The notes below the pieces were generated by a model. The model saw nothing but the letters and a program-made list of their open reading frames with translations, was not told the DNA's origin and made no database searches. A stretch of DNA of 45,745 nucleotides from Burkholderiaceae bacterium (GTDB lineage Bacteria; Pseudomonadota; Gammaproteobacteria; Burkholderiales; Burkholderiaceae_B). The translations under genes were made by a program, and so were the position numbers. The stretch covers positions 1 through 45,745 of the forward strand of contig SCSG01000039.1 in the NCBI GenBank assembly GCA_004322135.1, read 5' to 3'. This document shows, piece by piece, positions 1 through 8,672 of this stretch (the stretch's first letter is position 1; every line of letters starts with the position of its first letter).

Positions 1-122
<122 letters not shown>

Positions 123-168
123 TTACTCCTGACTGTGGAACAACACTGTACGAAACAAATAATCAATT

Positions 169-243
<75 letters not shown>

Positions 244-297
244 AACTGCTTTCCCGACATTGCCCGCCCCGGGAAGCCGGGGCGAACGCTAAAAAAC

Positions 298-371
298 TGG
301 AGCGGGTGAAGGGAATCGAACCCTCGTCATAAGCTTGGAAGGCTTCTGCTCTGCCATTGAGCTACACCCGC
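298..371 (-). tRNA. tRNA-Gly (TCC)
   Basis: Minus-strand cloverleaf with acceptor GCGGGTG/CACCCGC, D-arm GCTC/GAGC, anticodon loop CTTCCAA (anticodon TCC), a GTTCGAT T-loop and an encoded CCA end. It is the middle gene of the Tyr-Gly-Thr tRNA cluster upstream of tuf. Confidence 0.96.
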
Positions 372-474
372 GAGGGGATTCTTCATTCTTTCCCGGCTAC
401 ATCAACATAGGCGTGCCGTTCTGTACACGCCTATGCGCCATAAAGCCTTTTGCATACCCGACCACAACTGGTTC

Positions 475-561
475 TGGTGGTGGGAGTTGGATTCGAACCA
501 ACGTAGGCGCAAGGCCAACAGATTTACAGTCTGCCCCCTTTAACCACTCGGGCATCCCACC
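475..561 (-). tRNA. tRNA-Tyr (GTA)
   Basis: Minus-strand class II tRNA of 87 nt with a long variable arm. The acceptor is GGTGGGA/TCCCACC, the anticodon loop contains CTGTAAA (anticodon GTA), the T-loop is GTTCGAATC, and the CCA end is encoded. It is the first gene of the tRNA-tuf operon and sits just downstream of a near-consensus promoter. Confidence 0.96.
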
Positions 562-576
562 AAAAGAGAACCACGG

Positions 577-605
577 ATTATGAAGGATTTCAGCCTGACT
601 GTCAA
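577..605 (-). promoter_or_regulatory. Sigma-70 promoter of the tRNA-tuf operon
   Basis: On the minus strand, a perfect -35 box TTGACA (600-605) is followed after exactly 17 nt by CATAAT (577-582), five of six matches to the -10 consensus. The start of tRNA-Tyr lies 15 nt beyond. Such a strong promoter is expected for a stable-RNA/tuf operon. Confidence 0.8.
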
Positions 606-641
606 ACGAAACCCCATTGTCAAGAGGCTGCAAACAGAGCA

Positions 642-1619
642 TCAATCAAGCATGAAACAGCGCTGCAGAACGGCTCGATCACGCGTCTGAGTCAAGGCCA
701 GCATGAGAAGAATGCGGGCCTTTTGCGGGCTGAGATAATTCGCCACAAGAAAGCCCCTGCCGTCATCATCGATCTCGACGTTGCGAATGACGCGTCCGGA
801 ACCGGTGCGGCTGGCGCGCACAATCGTCACGCCGCTTGCCGCCGCTTCAGACAACACCGCGAGGACTTCCTCGCTGGCATTGCCGTCGCCCACCCCGGCA
901 AGCACGATGCCGTCCGGCGCTAAATCGACAAAGGCACGCGCAACGCTCGGGTCGAGGTCGCCGTGGGCGTAAAGGACAAGGACCCTGGCGGCCTGGGCCG
1001 GCAGGGTGCTGAGCCCGGCGACCCGTAAGGGGCGGGGCGACGGCGCATGGAAAAACCCCACGTCGCGGCCTCGCACCCAGCCCACGGGGCCACAATTTGG
1101 CGAGGCGAACGCGTGCACGCCCGTCGTTGCCATTTTTTGCACATCCCATGCCTCATGTGCTTGCTCGTTCATGACCACCAGAACCCCGCGGCCAGCCGCG
1201 CGGGGAGCGGCTGCAACGGCCAGCGCAGCCCTCAGGTTGGCCATGCCGTCGGCGCCGGCCGCATGGGCAGGCCGCATGGCTCCGGTAAGAACCACCGGGA
1301 CTTCGCCATGAACGACCAAATCGAGAAAATATGCCGTTTCTTCCAGCGTGTCGGTGCCATGGGTTACCACAATGCCATCGACCGCAGCACCGTCAACCAA
1401 ATGCTGTACCCGATCAGCCAGCCGAAACCAATCCGCATACGTGACGGCCTGACTTCCCGTGTTGCATACCTGCTCGCCATCGACCCTTAACCAACCCTGC
1501 ACATCGGGCAGCAGCCTGCTTATTGGCAGAACACCAGCCACATAGCCAGCACCTCCGCGCGCTGCCGTGGCGGCGATAGTACCCCCCATTCCCAAAACGA
1601 CCAGGTGAGGACGGCGCAC
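642..1619 (-). CDS. L-asparaginase family protein
   Basis: Probable L-asparaginase, which hydrolyses asparagine to aspartate and ammonia. The N-terminal motif VVLGMGGTIAAT carries the first catalytic threonine, and VVTHGTDTLEETA carries the second Thr-Asp pair; VLTGAMRP is also typical. There is no obvious signal peptide, so the protein is probably cytoplasmic. At about 325 aa it has the usual length. Two starts are possible: GTG at 1619, just past the parB stop and preferred here, or TTG at 1634, overlapping the end of parB by 11 nt. Neither has a clear ribosome-binding site, so translation may be coupled to parB. Substrate preference (asparagine or glutamine) cannot be read from the sequence. 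Confidence 0.9.
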   Translation of the reverse strand: MRRPHLVVLGMGGTIAATAARGGAGYVAGVLPISRLLPDVQGWLRVDGEQVCNTGSQAVTYADWFRLADRVQHLVDGAAVDGIVVTHGTDTLEETAYFLDLVVHGEVPVVLTGAMRPAHAAGADGMANLRAALAVAAAPRAAGRGVLVVMNEQAHEAWDVQKMATTGVHAFASPNCGPVGWVRGRDVGFFHAPSPRPLRVAGLSTLPAQAARVLVLYAHGDLDPSVARAFVDLAPDGIVLAGVGDGNASEEVLAVLSEAAASGVTIVRASRTGSGRVIRNVEIDDDGRGFLVANYLSPQKARILLMLALTQTRDRAVLQRCFMLD

Positions 1620-1623
1620 AGAA

Positions 1624-2601
1624 TCAGGCGTCAATGACGCCCGCCAACCCCTGGCGCTCGAGCAGCGAATTCAGGTGTTCCCAGTCGTGAAAGTCAATAA
1701 GCAGCTGCCCACGGTTGTGAGCGCCGATTTTAAGCGTCACTCTGGTCCCCAGGCGATCCGACAACGCCACTTCCAGCCGCCTGGCATCACCCGACTGCGC
1801 CACAGCGGTGCGTTGTGTGCGGACCGGCGCGCCTTCGGCGTCTTCACGCAGACTGCGGCCCACCAGTTTCTCGGCTTCGCGCACAGACAGGCGCCGGGTA
1901 ATGATTTCGTTGGCCAGCAGGATCTGCCGTGCCGCGTCAACGGCCAGCAGCGCCCTGGCGTGGCCCATATCGATATCGCCCGCCAGCAGCATGGTTTGCA
2001 CCGGGGTCGCCAGATTCAGCAAGCGTAATAAATTACTCGTTGCCGAGCGCGACCGCCCGATCGCCTGCGCCGCCTGTTCGTGCGTAAGACCGAACTCGTC
2101 CAGCAAGCGCCTGACACCTTGCGCTTCTTCAAGGGGGTTGAGATCTTCACGCTGAATATTTTCAATAAGTGCCATGACCGCGGCATTTTCGTCGGCCACG
2201 TCGCGCACAAGCACGGGCACTTCCGCAAGGCCCGCCATACGAGCGGCGCGAAACCGGCGTTCACCTGCAATGATTTCGTATTGACCAACCTTGTCGCCCC
2301 TTAACGGGCGCACCAGGATGGGCTGCATGACCCCCTGCGCCCGAATAGAGTCAGCCAGCTCATCCAGCGCTCCTTCATCCATGCGCGTGCGCGGCTGGTA
2401 CTTGCCCACTACCAGCGCATTGACGTTCAAAACCGAAGGGGTTCGATCCTCCGCACGCGTCGGGGCTTTACCCAGGCGGTCAACCAGCGGCGCATCTGCG
2501 CCCAGCAGGGCGTCCAGACCGCGGCCCAACCCTTTCGGCCTTTTTGGCGCAGGCTTTGCTACTGACTTGAGTGCTGTTTTCTTCGCCACTTTTGTCGCCA
2601 T
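1624..2601 (-). CDS. parB: Chromosome-partitioning protein ParB
   Basis: ParB/Spo0J, the CTPase and parS-binding protein of chromosome segregation. The lysine-rich N-terminus leads into the KGLGRGLDALLG motif through which ParB contacts ParA. The N-terminal domain shows the CTP-binding GERRFRAAR segment and IENIQREDLNPLEEA. The helix-turn-helix follows (HEQAAQAIGRSRSATSNLLR). The start was set at the ATG at 2599-2601 because it follows an AAAGGAA ribosome-binding site and lies 13 nt after the parA stop; a longer reading frame would run back into parA. Its likely binding sites (parS) lie at 6103-6156 in front of mnmG. Confidence 0.97.
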   Translation of the reverse strand: MATKVAKKTALKSVAKPAPKRPKGLGRGLDALLGADAPLVDRLGKAPTRAEDRTPSVLNVNALVVGKYQPRTRMDEGALDELADSIRAQGVMQPILVRPLRGDKVGQYEIIAGERRFRAARMAGLAEVPVLVRDVADENAAVMALIENIQREDLNPLEEAQGVRRLLDEFGLTHEQAAQAIGRSRSATSNLLRLLNLATPVQTMLLAGDIDMGHARALLAVDAARQILLANEIITRRLSVREAEKLVGRSLREDAEGAPVRTQRTAVAQSGDARRLEVALSDRLGTRVTLKIGAHNRGQLLIDFHDWEHLNSLLERQGLAGVIDA

Positions 2602-2614
2602 GACTGAGATTCCT

Positions 2615-3451
2615 TTATAAGTTAGCCTGCCGGGGTGGGCGCGCAACAGCCTTCAGAGCCTCTTTCTTTACCCGCTTGACCAGCTCGTTGCCAAATTCCA
2701 CGTACGCTTTGGCCCCACGTGAGCCTTTGTCATAAACCGTCCCGGGCATGCCATAGCTGGGCGCCTCGGCAAGACGCACGTTGCGCGGTACGATCGATCT
2801 GAAAACACGATCACCAAAATGCGACTCGATCTGATCGGAAACCTGCTGTTGCAACGTGACGCGGGCATCGAACATCACGCGCAGCAGGCCAATGAGCTGC
2901 AGATCGGAATTGATGTTGTTGTGGACCCGCTTTATGGTGTTAACCAGGTCGGACAGGCCCTCTAGTGCGAAATACTCGCACTGCATGGGAATGATTACAC
3001 CGTGCGCGGCAGCCAGGCCGTTAAGTGTGAGCAATGACAGCGTGGGGGGGCAATCAATGAGAATAAATTCGTACTGATCCCGGACATGCGCGATAGCGTG
3101 TTTGAGCTGCATTTCGCGCTGATCCATCTGAATGAGGTCGATCTCGGCCCCCGAGAGCTCACGATTGGACGGCAGGACGTCATACCCGCCCGACTCCGAG
3201 CGCACGGTCGTTTCAGCGACCGTGGCTTCACCGATCAGGACCTGGTACAGGTTGGCCTTGAGTGCGTTTTTATCGACTCCACTGCCCATGGTGGCGTTGC
3301 CCTGTGGGTCGAGGTCGACAAGCAGCACTTTCTTGCCCAGAGCCGCCAGCGCCGCCGCAAGGTTGACAGCGGTTGTAGTCTTGCCCACCCCTCCTTTTTG
3401 GTTGGCAATACAAAAAACGTTTGCCACTTCGCCACTATTACTTTGATTCAT
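2615..3451 (-). CDS. parA: Chromosome-partitioning ATPase ParA
   Basis: ParA/Soj-type Walker ATPase that binds DNA and moves ParB-parS complexes. The deviant Walker A motif KGGVGKTTTAVNLAAALA is near the N-terminus, followed by DLDPQGNATMGSG and ILIDCPPTLSLLTLN. The chosen ATG at 3449-3451 is preceded by AGAGGAA and overlaps the rsmG stop codon (ATGA), giving a 278-residue protein, the normal family length. An upstream in-frame extension of 29 codons lies inside rsmG and is rejected. It is co-transcribed with rsmG and parB. Confidence 0.97.
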   Translation of the reverse strand: MNQSNSGEVANVFCIANQKGGVGKTTTAVNLAAALAALGKKVLLVDLDPQGNATMGSGVDKNALKANLYQVLIGEATVAETTVRSESGGYDVLPSNRELSGAEIDLIQMDQREMQLKHAIAHVRDQYEFILIDCPPTLSLLTLNGLAAAHGVIIPMQCEYFALEGLSDLVNTIKRVHNNINSDLQLIGLLRVMFDARVTLQQQVSDQIESHFGDRVFRSIVPRNVRLAEAPSYGMPGTVYDKGSRGAKAYVEFGNELVKRVKKEALKAVARPPRQANL

Positions 3452-4131
3452 GGGTTCCTCTGACGACGCATCCAAACCAAACACCTTTGAGCGTCCAGCT
3501 CTGGCACAACCAGCGTATCTACCCGCCGGGCCGACCAATCGGTATTTTGCTGCAATGCAGCAATTTCTTCTTCGGGCTTGCGTCCTTTCATGGCCAGCAA
3601 GCAGCCTTCGGGTGATACATGAAATCCCGCCAAAACAGCGAAATCACCAAGCGACGCGAATGCCCTGGAAATCACGACATCCGCATTGAACGGCGCAACA
3701 GACTCGATGCGCGCATGCAGCGCGTGCAGATTTGGCAGGCCCAACACACCAGCCATCTGACGCACAAAAGCCATCTTCTTGTCCACTGCGTCAACACAGT
3801 GTACCTGCCACTGAGGCACCATAATGCCAAGAACAATGCCAGGCAGTCCTGCGCCCGAACCCACATCGACTACCATTTGCCCCTCAGCCAAAACATTAGC
3901 ATTGGCAAGCTCTTGCCGCAATGGCTGAAGCACGGCCAGACTGTCAAACACGTGCTGGACCAGGAACTGGTCCAGGCTGCGGAGCGCGGTAAGGTTGTAC
4001 ACACGATTCCAGCGCTGCATCTGTTCGAGATAAACCAGCAACATGCGCACCTGGTCGTCGTTGATGTCGATACCCAGGGTTGAGGCGGCCCGGCGCAAAC
4101 GACTTTCGTGATCGCCAGAACCTGCTTTCAT
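3448..4131 (-). CDS. rsmG: 16S rRNA (guanine527-N7)-methyltransferase RsmG
   Basis: RsmG (GidB) methylates N7 of G527 in 16S rRNA using S-adenosylmethionine. The reading frame shows [25 protein letters not shown], followed by the SAM-binding loop [16 protein letters not shown] and the family signature [13 protein letters not shown]. At 227 aa the length is typical. Both ends overlap neighbours by four bases (ATGA with mnmG upstream and with parA downstream), so translation is probably coupled in an mnmG-rsmG-parA-parB operon. Confidence 0.96.
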   Translation of the reverse strand: MKAGSGDHESRLRRAASTLGIDINDDQVRMLLVYLEQMQRWNRVYNLTALRSLDQFLVQHVFDSLAVLQPLRQELANANVLAEGQMVVDVGSGAGLPGIVLGIMVPQWQVHCVDAVDKKMAFVRQMAGVLGLPNLHALHARIESVAPFNADVVISRAFASLGDFAVLAGFHVSPEGCLLAMKGRKPEEEIAALQQNTDWSARRVDTLVVPELDAQRCLVWMRRQRNP

Positions 4132-6044
4132 GCCGCTTTCTTGCGGTACTGCATTCGCTTTATATGAACCAGCAGCAAGGATATGGCGGCTGGAGTCACG
4201 CTAGAGATCCGGCCAGCCTGACCAATTGTGGCAGGACGTGCGGCTTTCAACCGCTGACGAACCTCTATCGACAGGCCGACGACACGGTCGTAATCCAGCT
4301 CTGCCGGAATTGGGTATTCATTCTGCCCGGCCTGCTTTTGCACCTCGTCTTGCTGACGGGCAACATAACCTGCATACTTTACCTGTGTTTCGACCTGCTC
4401 GGCCGCAACCTCGTCGGATATGCCGGGGCCACCCAACGGATTGCCGCTGTTGTCGTTGAGTCGCACCAGAGCGCCATATGAGACCTCCGGGCGCCGCAGC
4501 AAATCGTATAACGAATATTCCCGCTCAAGATTTTTTCCAAGTAGCGCTTCAGACGCCTCCCTGCTCACGATACGTGGATTCACCCACGTGGATTTCAACC
4601 GTTCGATTTCGCGGGTAACAGTGTCGCGCTTCCTGTTGAACGCGGTCCAGCGCTCGTCACCAACCAGTCCGAGCTTGCGACCTATTTCCGTAAGACGGAG
4701 GTCGGCATTATCTTCACGCAAACTAAGCCGATATTCAGCACGGGAGGTGAACATGCGGTAGGGCTCGGTAACACCACTTGTCACAAGGTCGTCTACAAGA
4801 ACGCCAAGATAGGCCTCGCTACGTTTCAATGTCCATGGATCAAGGTCCCTGGATTGACGTGCAGCATTCACACCCGCCAGCAGCCCCTGCGCCGCCGCTT
4901 CTTCGTACCCAGTCGTACCGTTAATTTGCCCCGCAAAGAACAGACCCCTGATCGCTCGCGTTTCAAGGCTGGCTTCAAGACCGCGCGGGTCGAAGTAATC
5001 GTATTCAATGGCATAACCAGGGCGCACAATGACGGCATTTTCCAGGCCAGGCAAGCTTCGCACCATTGCCAGCTGTATATCGAATGGTAGACTGGTTGAT
5101 ATCCCGTTCGGGTAAATCTCGGTGGTAGTCAGACCCTCGGGTTCAAGAAATACCTGGTGGCTGGGCTTGTCGGCAAAGCGATGTATCTTGTCTTCGATGG
5201 AAGGGCAATATCTGGGGCCGATGCTTTCAATCTCGCCTTTATCGCTGTACATCGGAGAGCGGTCTAAACCAGACCGGACAATCTCATGAGTACGAGCGTT
5301 CGTATGAGTGATCCAGCAAGGCAACTGTTGGGGATGCATGGCAACGGAACCCATGTATGAAAACACAGGTATGGGATCGACATCGCCGGATTGGATCTCC
5401 ATCTTGCTGAAGTCTATGCTGCGTGCGTCAATGCGAGGTGGCGTGCCTGTTTTCAGACGCCCCTGTGGCAACTGCAGCGCCTTCAGTTGCTGACCCAGCG
5501 AAATCGCCGACGGATCTCCTGCGCGGCCACCTGAATAGTGGTCCAGGCCAACATGAATCAACCCGTTCAGGAACGTGCCTGCAGTCAGAACAACCGTTTG
5601 TCCAAGAAAGGTTATACCAGCCTGTGTAACAGCACCCGTCACGTGACCTCCTTCCACGGTCAGGTCTGTCACGGCTTGCTGGAAGATCATCAGATTAGGC
5701 TGGGTTTGTAGTGCGTCTTTAATCGCCATTCGATACAGGGAGCGATCGGCTTGTGCACGAGTAGCCCGTACAGCTGGTCCTTTAGACTTGTTCAACGTTC
5801 TGAACTGTATTCCAGCACGATCGGTGGCATAGGCCATGGCGCCACCAAGAGCATCGATCTCTTTAACCAAATGACCTTTACCAATACCACCGATGGACGG
5901 ATTGCAGGACATCTGGCCCAAAGTTTCCATGTTGTGGGTAAGCAGTAAGGTCCTGGCACCGATTCGCGCCGAGGCCAGCGCAGCTTCCGTCCCAGCGTGA
6001 CCGCCGCCGACAACTATCACATCAAATTTATCAGGGTAGATCAT
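4128..6044 (-). CDS. mnmG: tRNA uridine-5-carboxymethylaminomethyl modification enzyme MnmG
   Basis: MnmG (GidA), the FAD-dependent partner of MnmE in modifying the wobble uridine of several tRNAs. The N-terminus has the FAD dinucleotide-binding motif [21 protein letters not shown], followed by [14 protein letters not shown]; the C-terminal part has [13 protein letters not shown] and [15 protein letters not shown]. The protein is 638 aa, close to the usual length. The ATG at 6042-6044 is chosen; a longer frame would start inside the parS palindrome and is improbable. Its partner mnmE is also in this window (13390-14868). It is the first gene of the leftward operon with rsmG, parA and parB. 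Confidence 0.97.
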   Translation of the reverse strand: MIYPDKFDVIVVGGGHAGTEAALASARIGARTLLLTHNMETLGQMSCNPSIGGIGKGHLVKEIDALGGAMAYATDRAGIQFRTLNKSKGPAVRATRAQADRSLYRMAIKDALQTQPNLMIFQQAVTDLTVEGGHVTGAVTQAGITFLGQTVVLTAGTFLNGLIHVGLDHYSGGRAGDPSAISLGQQLKALQLPQGRLKTGTPPRIDARSIDFSKMEIQSGDVDPIPVFSYMGSVAMHPQQLPCWITHTNARTHEIVRSGLDRSPMYSDKGEIESIGPRYCPSIEDKIHRFADKPSHQVFLEPEGLTTTEIYPNGISTSLPFDIQLAMVRSLPGLENAVIVRPGYAIEYDYFDPRGLEASLETRAIRGLFFAGQINGTTGYEEAAAQGLLAGVNAARQSRDLDPWTLKRSEAYLGVLVDDLVTSGVTEPYRMFTSRAEYRLSLREDNADLRLTEIGRKLGLVGDERWTAFNRKRDTVTREIERLKSTWVNPRIVSREASEALLGKNLEREYSLYDLLRRPEVSYGALVRLNDNSGNPLGGPGISDEVAAEQVETQVKYAGYVARQQDEVQKQAGQNEYPIPAELDYDRVVGLSIEVRQRLKAARPATIGQAGRISSVTPAAISLLLVHIKRMQYRKKAA

Positions 6045-6102
6045 TTCGACTTCATAAAAACCGTGCAGAGCCGGAATTATACTTCCCACACCACGGCCTC
6101 GC

Positions 6103-6118
6103 TGTTTCACGTGAAACA
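6103..6118. promoter_or_regulatory. parS site (perfect palindrome)
   Basis: TGTTTCACGTGAAACA is a perfect 16-bp palindrome that matches the conserved bacterial parS consensus. It lies 59 bp upstream of the mnmG start, so ParB bound here may also affect transcription of its own operon. The match is seen directly; function is inferred from ParA/ParB being encoded nearby. Confidence 0.92.
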
Positions 6119-6140
6119 CCGTATTTTTTATACAAGGCTA

Positions 6141-6156
6141 TGTTCCACGTGAAACC
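6141..6156. promoter_or_regulatory. Second parS site
   Basis: TGTTCCACGTGAAACC matches the parS consensus at 15 of 16 positions (only the last base differs). It lies 22 bp from the perfect site, giving a closely spaced pair in front of mnmG. Confidence 0.8.
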
Positions 6157-6492
6157 TTGTTCGACCCAGAACACCAAACATATTATTTCCCAGGGCGCCA
6201 ATCCGCACGTGAATAACTTTGTGCATAACTACGAGCCAGCGCTTCAACCCAAAGCCAAAAGGGGATTCCGGTGCCCGAGCAACCCGGCACGCTTATTCAA
6301 CCTACTTTGTGAACGAACGCCCTATGAAAACCCAAGGTACGCACCATCAATTCAAATACGATATCAATCCTGCGTAACGGTCGCAGACAACCAATATAGC
6401 TAACTACCCGGAGTTGTGGATAACCTTGCGATGACAGGGCATTGATCCGCCCGTTCGCCAAGCAAGGCAGCCGGGGGGTTCATCAACGAAAA
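6157..6492. other. Gene-free stretch upstream of mnmG with one DnaA box
   Basis: No convincing gene. It holds a perfect DnaA box (TGTGGATAA, 6415-6423) and an 8-of-9 match (TGTGCATAA, 6220-6228). An open frame running from the second parS site is not supported by ribosome-binding site or composition. It is a secondary candidate for part of the replication origin region. Confidence 0.4.
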
Positions 6493-6512
6493 CGCTCCGC
6501 CGAAGCGGAGCG
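6486..6512 (-). terminator. Rho-independent terminator of the cold-shock gene
   Basis: On the minus strand an 8-bp perfect stem CGCTCCGC/GCGGAGCG closes a TTCG tetraloop and is followed by TTTTCGTT. It lies 41 bp beyond the stop of the cold-shock gene. Confidence 0.8.
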
Positions 6513-6517
6513 CTATG

Positions 6518-6544
6518 TAATTTGTGTGCTTGCGACACAAATTA
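6518..6544. repeat. Second hairpin, 10-bp inverted repeat
   Basis: TAATTTGTGT and its exact reverse complement ACACAAATTA flank a 7-nt loop (GCTTGCG). It begins 9 bp after the cold-shock stop codon and precedes the terminator hairpin, so the transcript 3' end would carry two successive hairpins. It may protect the mRNA or act as a bidirectional signal. Confidence 0.6.
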
Positions 6545-6552
6545 CGCATGAA

Positions 6553-6759
6553 TCATAAAGCGCGAATTGATGCAGCCTGCGGTCCCTTTGGTCCATCCTT
6601 TACTTCGAATTCAACTTCCTGGCCTTCATTGAGGCTGCGATAACCTCGACCCTCGATCTCCGAAAAGTGGGCAAATACATCTGCACCACCTTCATCGGGA
6701 GTAATGAAGCCAAAACCCTTGTCGGCGTTAAACCATTTAACTTTGCCCTTCTGAGCCAT
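6553..6759 (-). CDS. CspA-family cold-shock protein
   Basis: A 68-residue cold-shock domain protein, a single-stranded nucleic-acid binder that acts as an RNA chaperone. Both RNA-binding motifs are present: KGFGFITP (RNP1) and DVFAHFSEI (RNP2), within the typical opening [16 protein letters not shown]. It is monocistronic, with two hairpins directly downstream. Upstream lie about 290 bp without a gene, leaving room for the long 5' leader usual for this family. Whether it is cold-inducible or constitutive cannot be told. Confidence 0.95.
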   Translation of the reverse strand: MAQKGKVKWFNADKGFGFITPDEGGADVFAHFSEIEGRGYRSLNEGQEVEFEVKDGPKGPQAASIRAL

Positions 6760-7053
6760 AATGTGTAGCGTCCAAAAAAATAAACAGGAAGCAATGAATC
6801 AAGAACACCCACACCAGTTCCACTACAAGGCATCAACACCAACGGCCGAAACCCGACGTACGAAACCAAACTGTAAAGCTCGCGTGTACCCTGCTTCAAA
6901 TGCAAGAGTGAGCATACATACAGAGGCCAGCCGCTTCAAATAGTTATTAACCCCAGTGTGGTTTTTTTTCGTCACTTCATCGACGCTTGGCTGATTCGAA
7001 GCACTTCAATTTTTGTCGTTGTCATTAACTACCAACTTCATACCGTACTAACC

Positions 7054-8229
7054 ATGCCAATAACCATCCGCTCGAAATTACCTGATATAGGCACAACCAT
7101 CTTTACCATCATGAGCAAGTTGGCCATCGAACACCAAGCCATTAATGTTGGCCAGGGGTTTCCCGATTTTGACCCCAACCCAAAACTTGTCGAGCTTGTT
7201 CACGCAGCGATGCAGGACGGTCACAACCAGTACGCCTTCATGGCCGGACTTCCAGCATTACGCGAAGAAATCGGCAAGAAAACCGCAGCTTTATACGGCC
7301 ACCGCTACAACCCGGACACGGAAATAACCATAACAAATGGTGCAACCGAATCCATCATGACAACAATCCTGGCTCTAGTTGGCAGAGGTGACGAAGTTAT
7401 TGTTCTGGAACCGTTCTACGATTCCTACGTACCCGCAATCCGGCTGGCTGGTGGCACCCCAATCACCGTCCCCATGACGCCACCAAGCCTGTTGCATCCC
7501 CAGTACCGCATAGACTGGCAACGCATACGTGATGCCATCACCGCCAAAACCCGAATGCTGGTTATCAACTTTCCCAACAACCCCACCGGAATAACACTGG
7601 AAAGCGACGATCTGGATGCCCTGGAGTCCATTGTCGCCAATACCAACATCGCCGTTCTCTCGGACGAGGCTTACGAGCACATCGTCTTCGACGGCCGAAT
7701 TCATTACAGCATTGCAACCCGGAAAAAGCTGGCCGCCAACGCCATAATCATTTCATCTTTCGCCAAAACGTACCACGTCACCGGATGGAAAATCGGTTAC
7801 TGCCTGGCCCCCGCAAACATAACCAGCGAAATCCGGAAAGTCCATCAATTCAATGTGTTCAGCGTAAGCTCGCCCATGCAACCCGCGCTGGCTCAGTTCA
7901 TGAAAGACCCAAACACGTACTCCCAACTATCCGCGTTCTATCAAAAGAAACGTGATCACTTTACCGCCGGACTCGCACACAGCAGATTCAAACCACTTGC
8001 CAGCCAGGGCACGTTTTTCCTGCTAGCCGACTACAGCGAGATTTCCGATGAAACAGAAGTATCGTTCGCCAGGAAACTTACCTCTGAATACGGGGTAACG
8101 GTCATTCCTGTAGCGGCTTTTTACGGCAATCCCGATGCACCCGAATCAAATCATCACCTTGTCCGCATATGTTTTGCCAAGAAAGAGTCCACTCTTGACG
8201 CAGCACTTGAGAGACTGCGCCGCATATGA
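7054..8229 (+). CDS. Pyridoxal phosphate-dependent aminotransferase (methionine/kynurenine type)
   Basis: Class I/II aminotransferase, closest by eye to the YbdL-type methionine aminotransferases and kynurenine aminotransferases. Motifs: NVGQGFPDFDPNP near the N-terminus, the TNGATESI phosphate-binding segment, NFPNNPTG, LSDEAYEHIVFDG, and SSFAKTYHVTGWKIGY carrying the PLP lysine. The start is placed at ATG 7054 (protein opening MPITIRSKLPDIGTTIF), because the preceding 32 in-frame codons are hydrophobic and unlike the family. The result is 391 aa, a normal length. It is a single gene transcribed away from the cold-shock gene. The exact amino-acid substrate is uncertain. Confidence 0.92.
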   Translation: MPITIRSKLPDIGTTIFTIMSKLAIEHQAINVGQGFPDFDPNPKLVELVHAAMQDGHNQYAFMAGLPALREEIGKKTAALYGHRYNPDTEITITNGATESIMTTILALVGRGDEVIVLEPFYDSYVPAIRLAGGTPITVPMTPPSLLHPQYRIDWQRIRDAITAKTRMLVINFPNNPTGITLESDDLDALESIVANTNIAVLSDEAYEHIVFDGRIHYSIATRKKLAANAIIISSFAKTYHVTGWKIGYCLAPANITSEIRKVHQFNVFSVSSPMQPALAQFMKDPNTYSQLSAFYQKKRDHFTAGLAHSRFKPLASQGTFFLLADYSEISDETEVSFARKLTSEYGVTVIPVAAFYGNPDAPESNHHLVRICFAKKESTLDAALERLRRI

Positions 8230-8366
8230 CTTATTTGCTCAACCCACGAAACGCAGTATAGGCCCAGATTGAGGCAAAAGGAGGGCCTCGAATATTGGAA
8301 GCATCGTTGTCCCGGGTTTGTTTATTATCTTTGTTGTATTACAAACTGATAATAATGATAGGTGTT

Positions 8367-8375
8367 TGTGGATAA
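8367..8375 (-). promoter_or_regulatory. DnaA box (perfect)
   Basis: TGTGGATAA, the reverse complement of the consensus TTATCCACA, in the gene-free gap proposed as oriC. Confidence 0.65.
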
Positions 8376-8545
8376 CTGGTGAAACTCCATATTTTTCTTT
8401 CATTTCAATTGGTTGGGAGCACTTTTTCTTGAGTACAAACCAGGTTTTAGTCCAGCACAGATTCTGGACAACTTTATACGCGTGGAGCAGGTACCGAGTT
8501 GTCAACCTTCGATCCACAGCTTGTGTACAGATGCGCTTCTTGGTG

Positions 8546-8554
8546 TTATCCACA
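8546..8554 (+). promoter_or_regulatory. DnaA box (perfect)
   Basis: TTATCCACA, an exact consensus match, 179 bp from the box at 8367 and in the opposite orientation. Confidence 0.65.
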
Positions 8555-8672
8555 ACGTAAAATAATGTGTTACATTGAAACCATATGTAATTAAATTGGG
8601 TTTGCCCTCTATTTTCTGAACGTCGTCTTGTCGTGTGTCGTGGTGAGAGATGTATGGGGCACGGCCTTCGCA

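Larger units (their letters stand above)
8230..8672. other. AT-rich gene-free gap with DnaA boxes, candidate oriC
   Basis: There is no convincing gene in these 443 bp. It contains two perfect DnaA boxes in opposite orientation (TGTGGATAA at 8367-8375; TTATCCACA at 8546-8554) and two 7-of-9 matches (8463-8471, 8510-8518). An AT-rich run at 8318-8360 could be the unwinding element. It lies near the parS pair and between the leftward mnmG operon and the rightward dnaA operon. In Bordetella, as I recall, the origin lies near mnmG/gidA rather than at dnaA. This is an inference; a cumulative GC-skew plot would decide it. Confidence 0.55.

Noticed and set aside
6140-6403. An 87-codon frame beginning in the second parS site
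   Set aside because: Its first codons are simply the parS sequence; there is no ribosome-binding site or known family.
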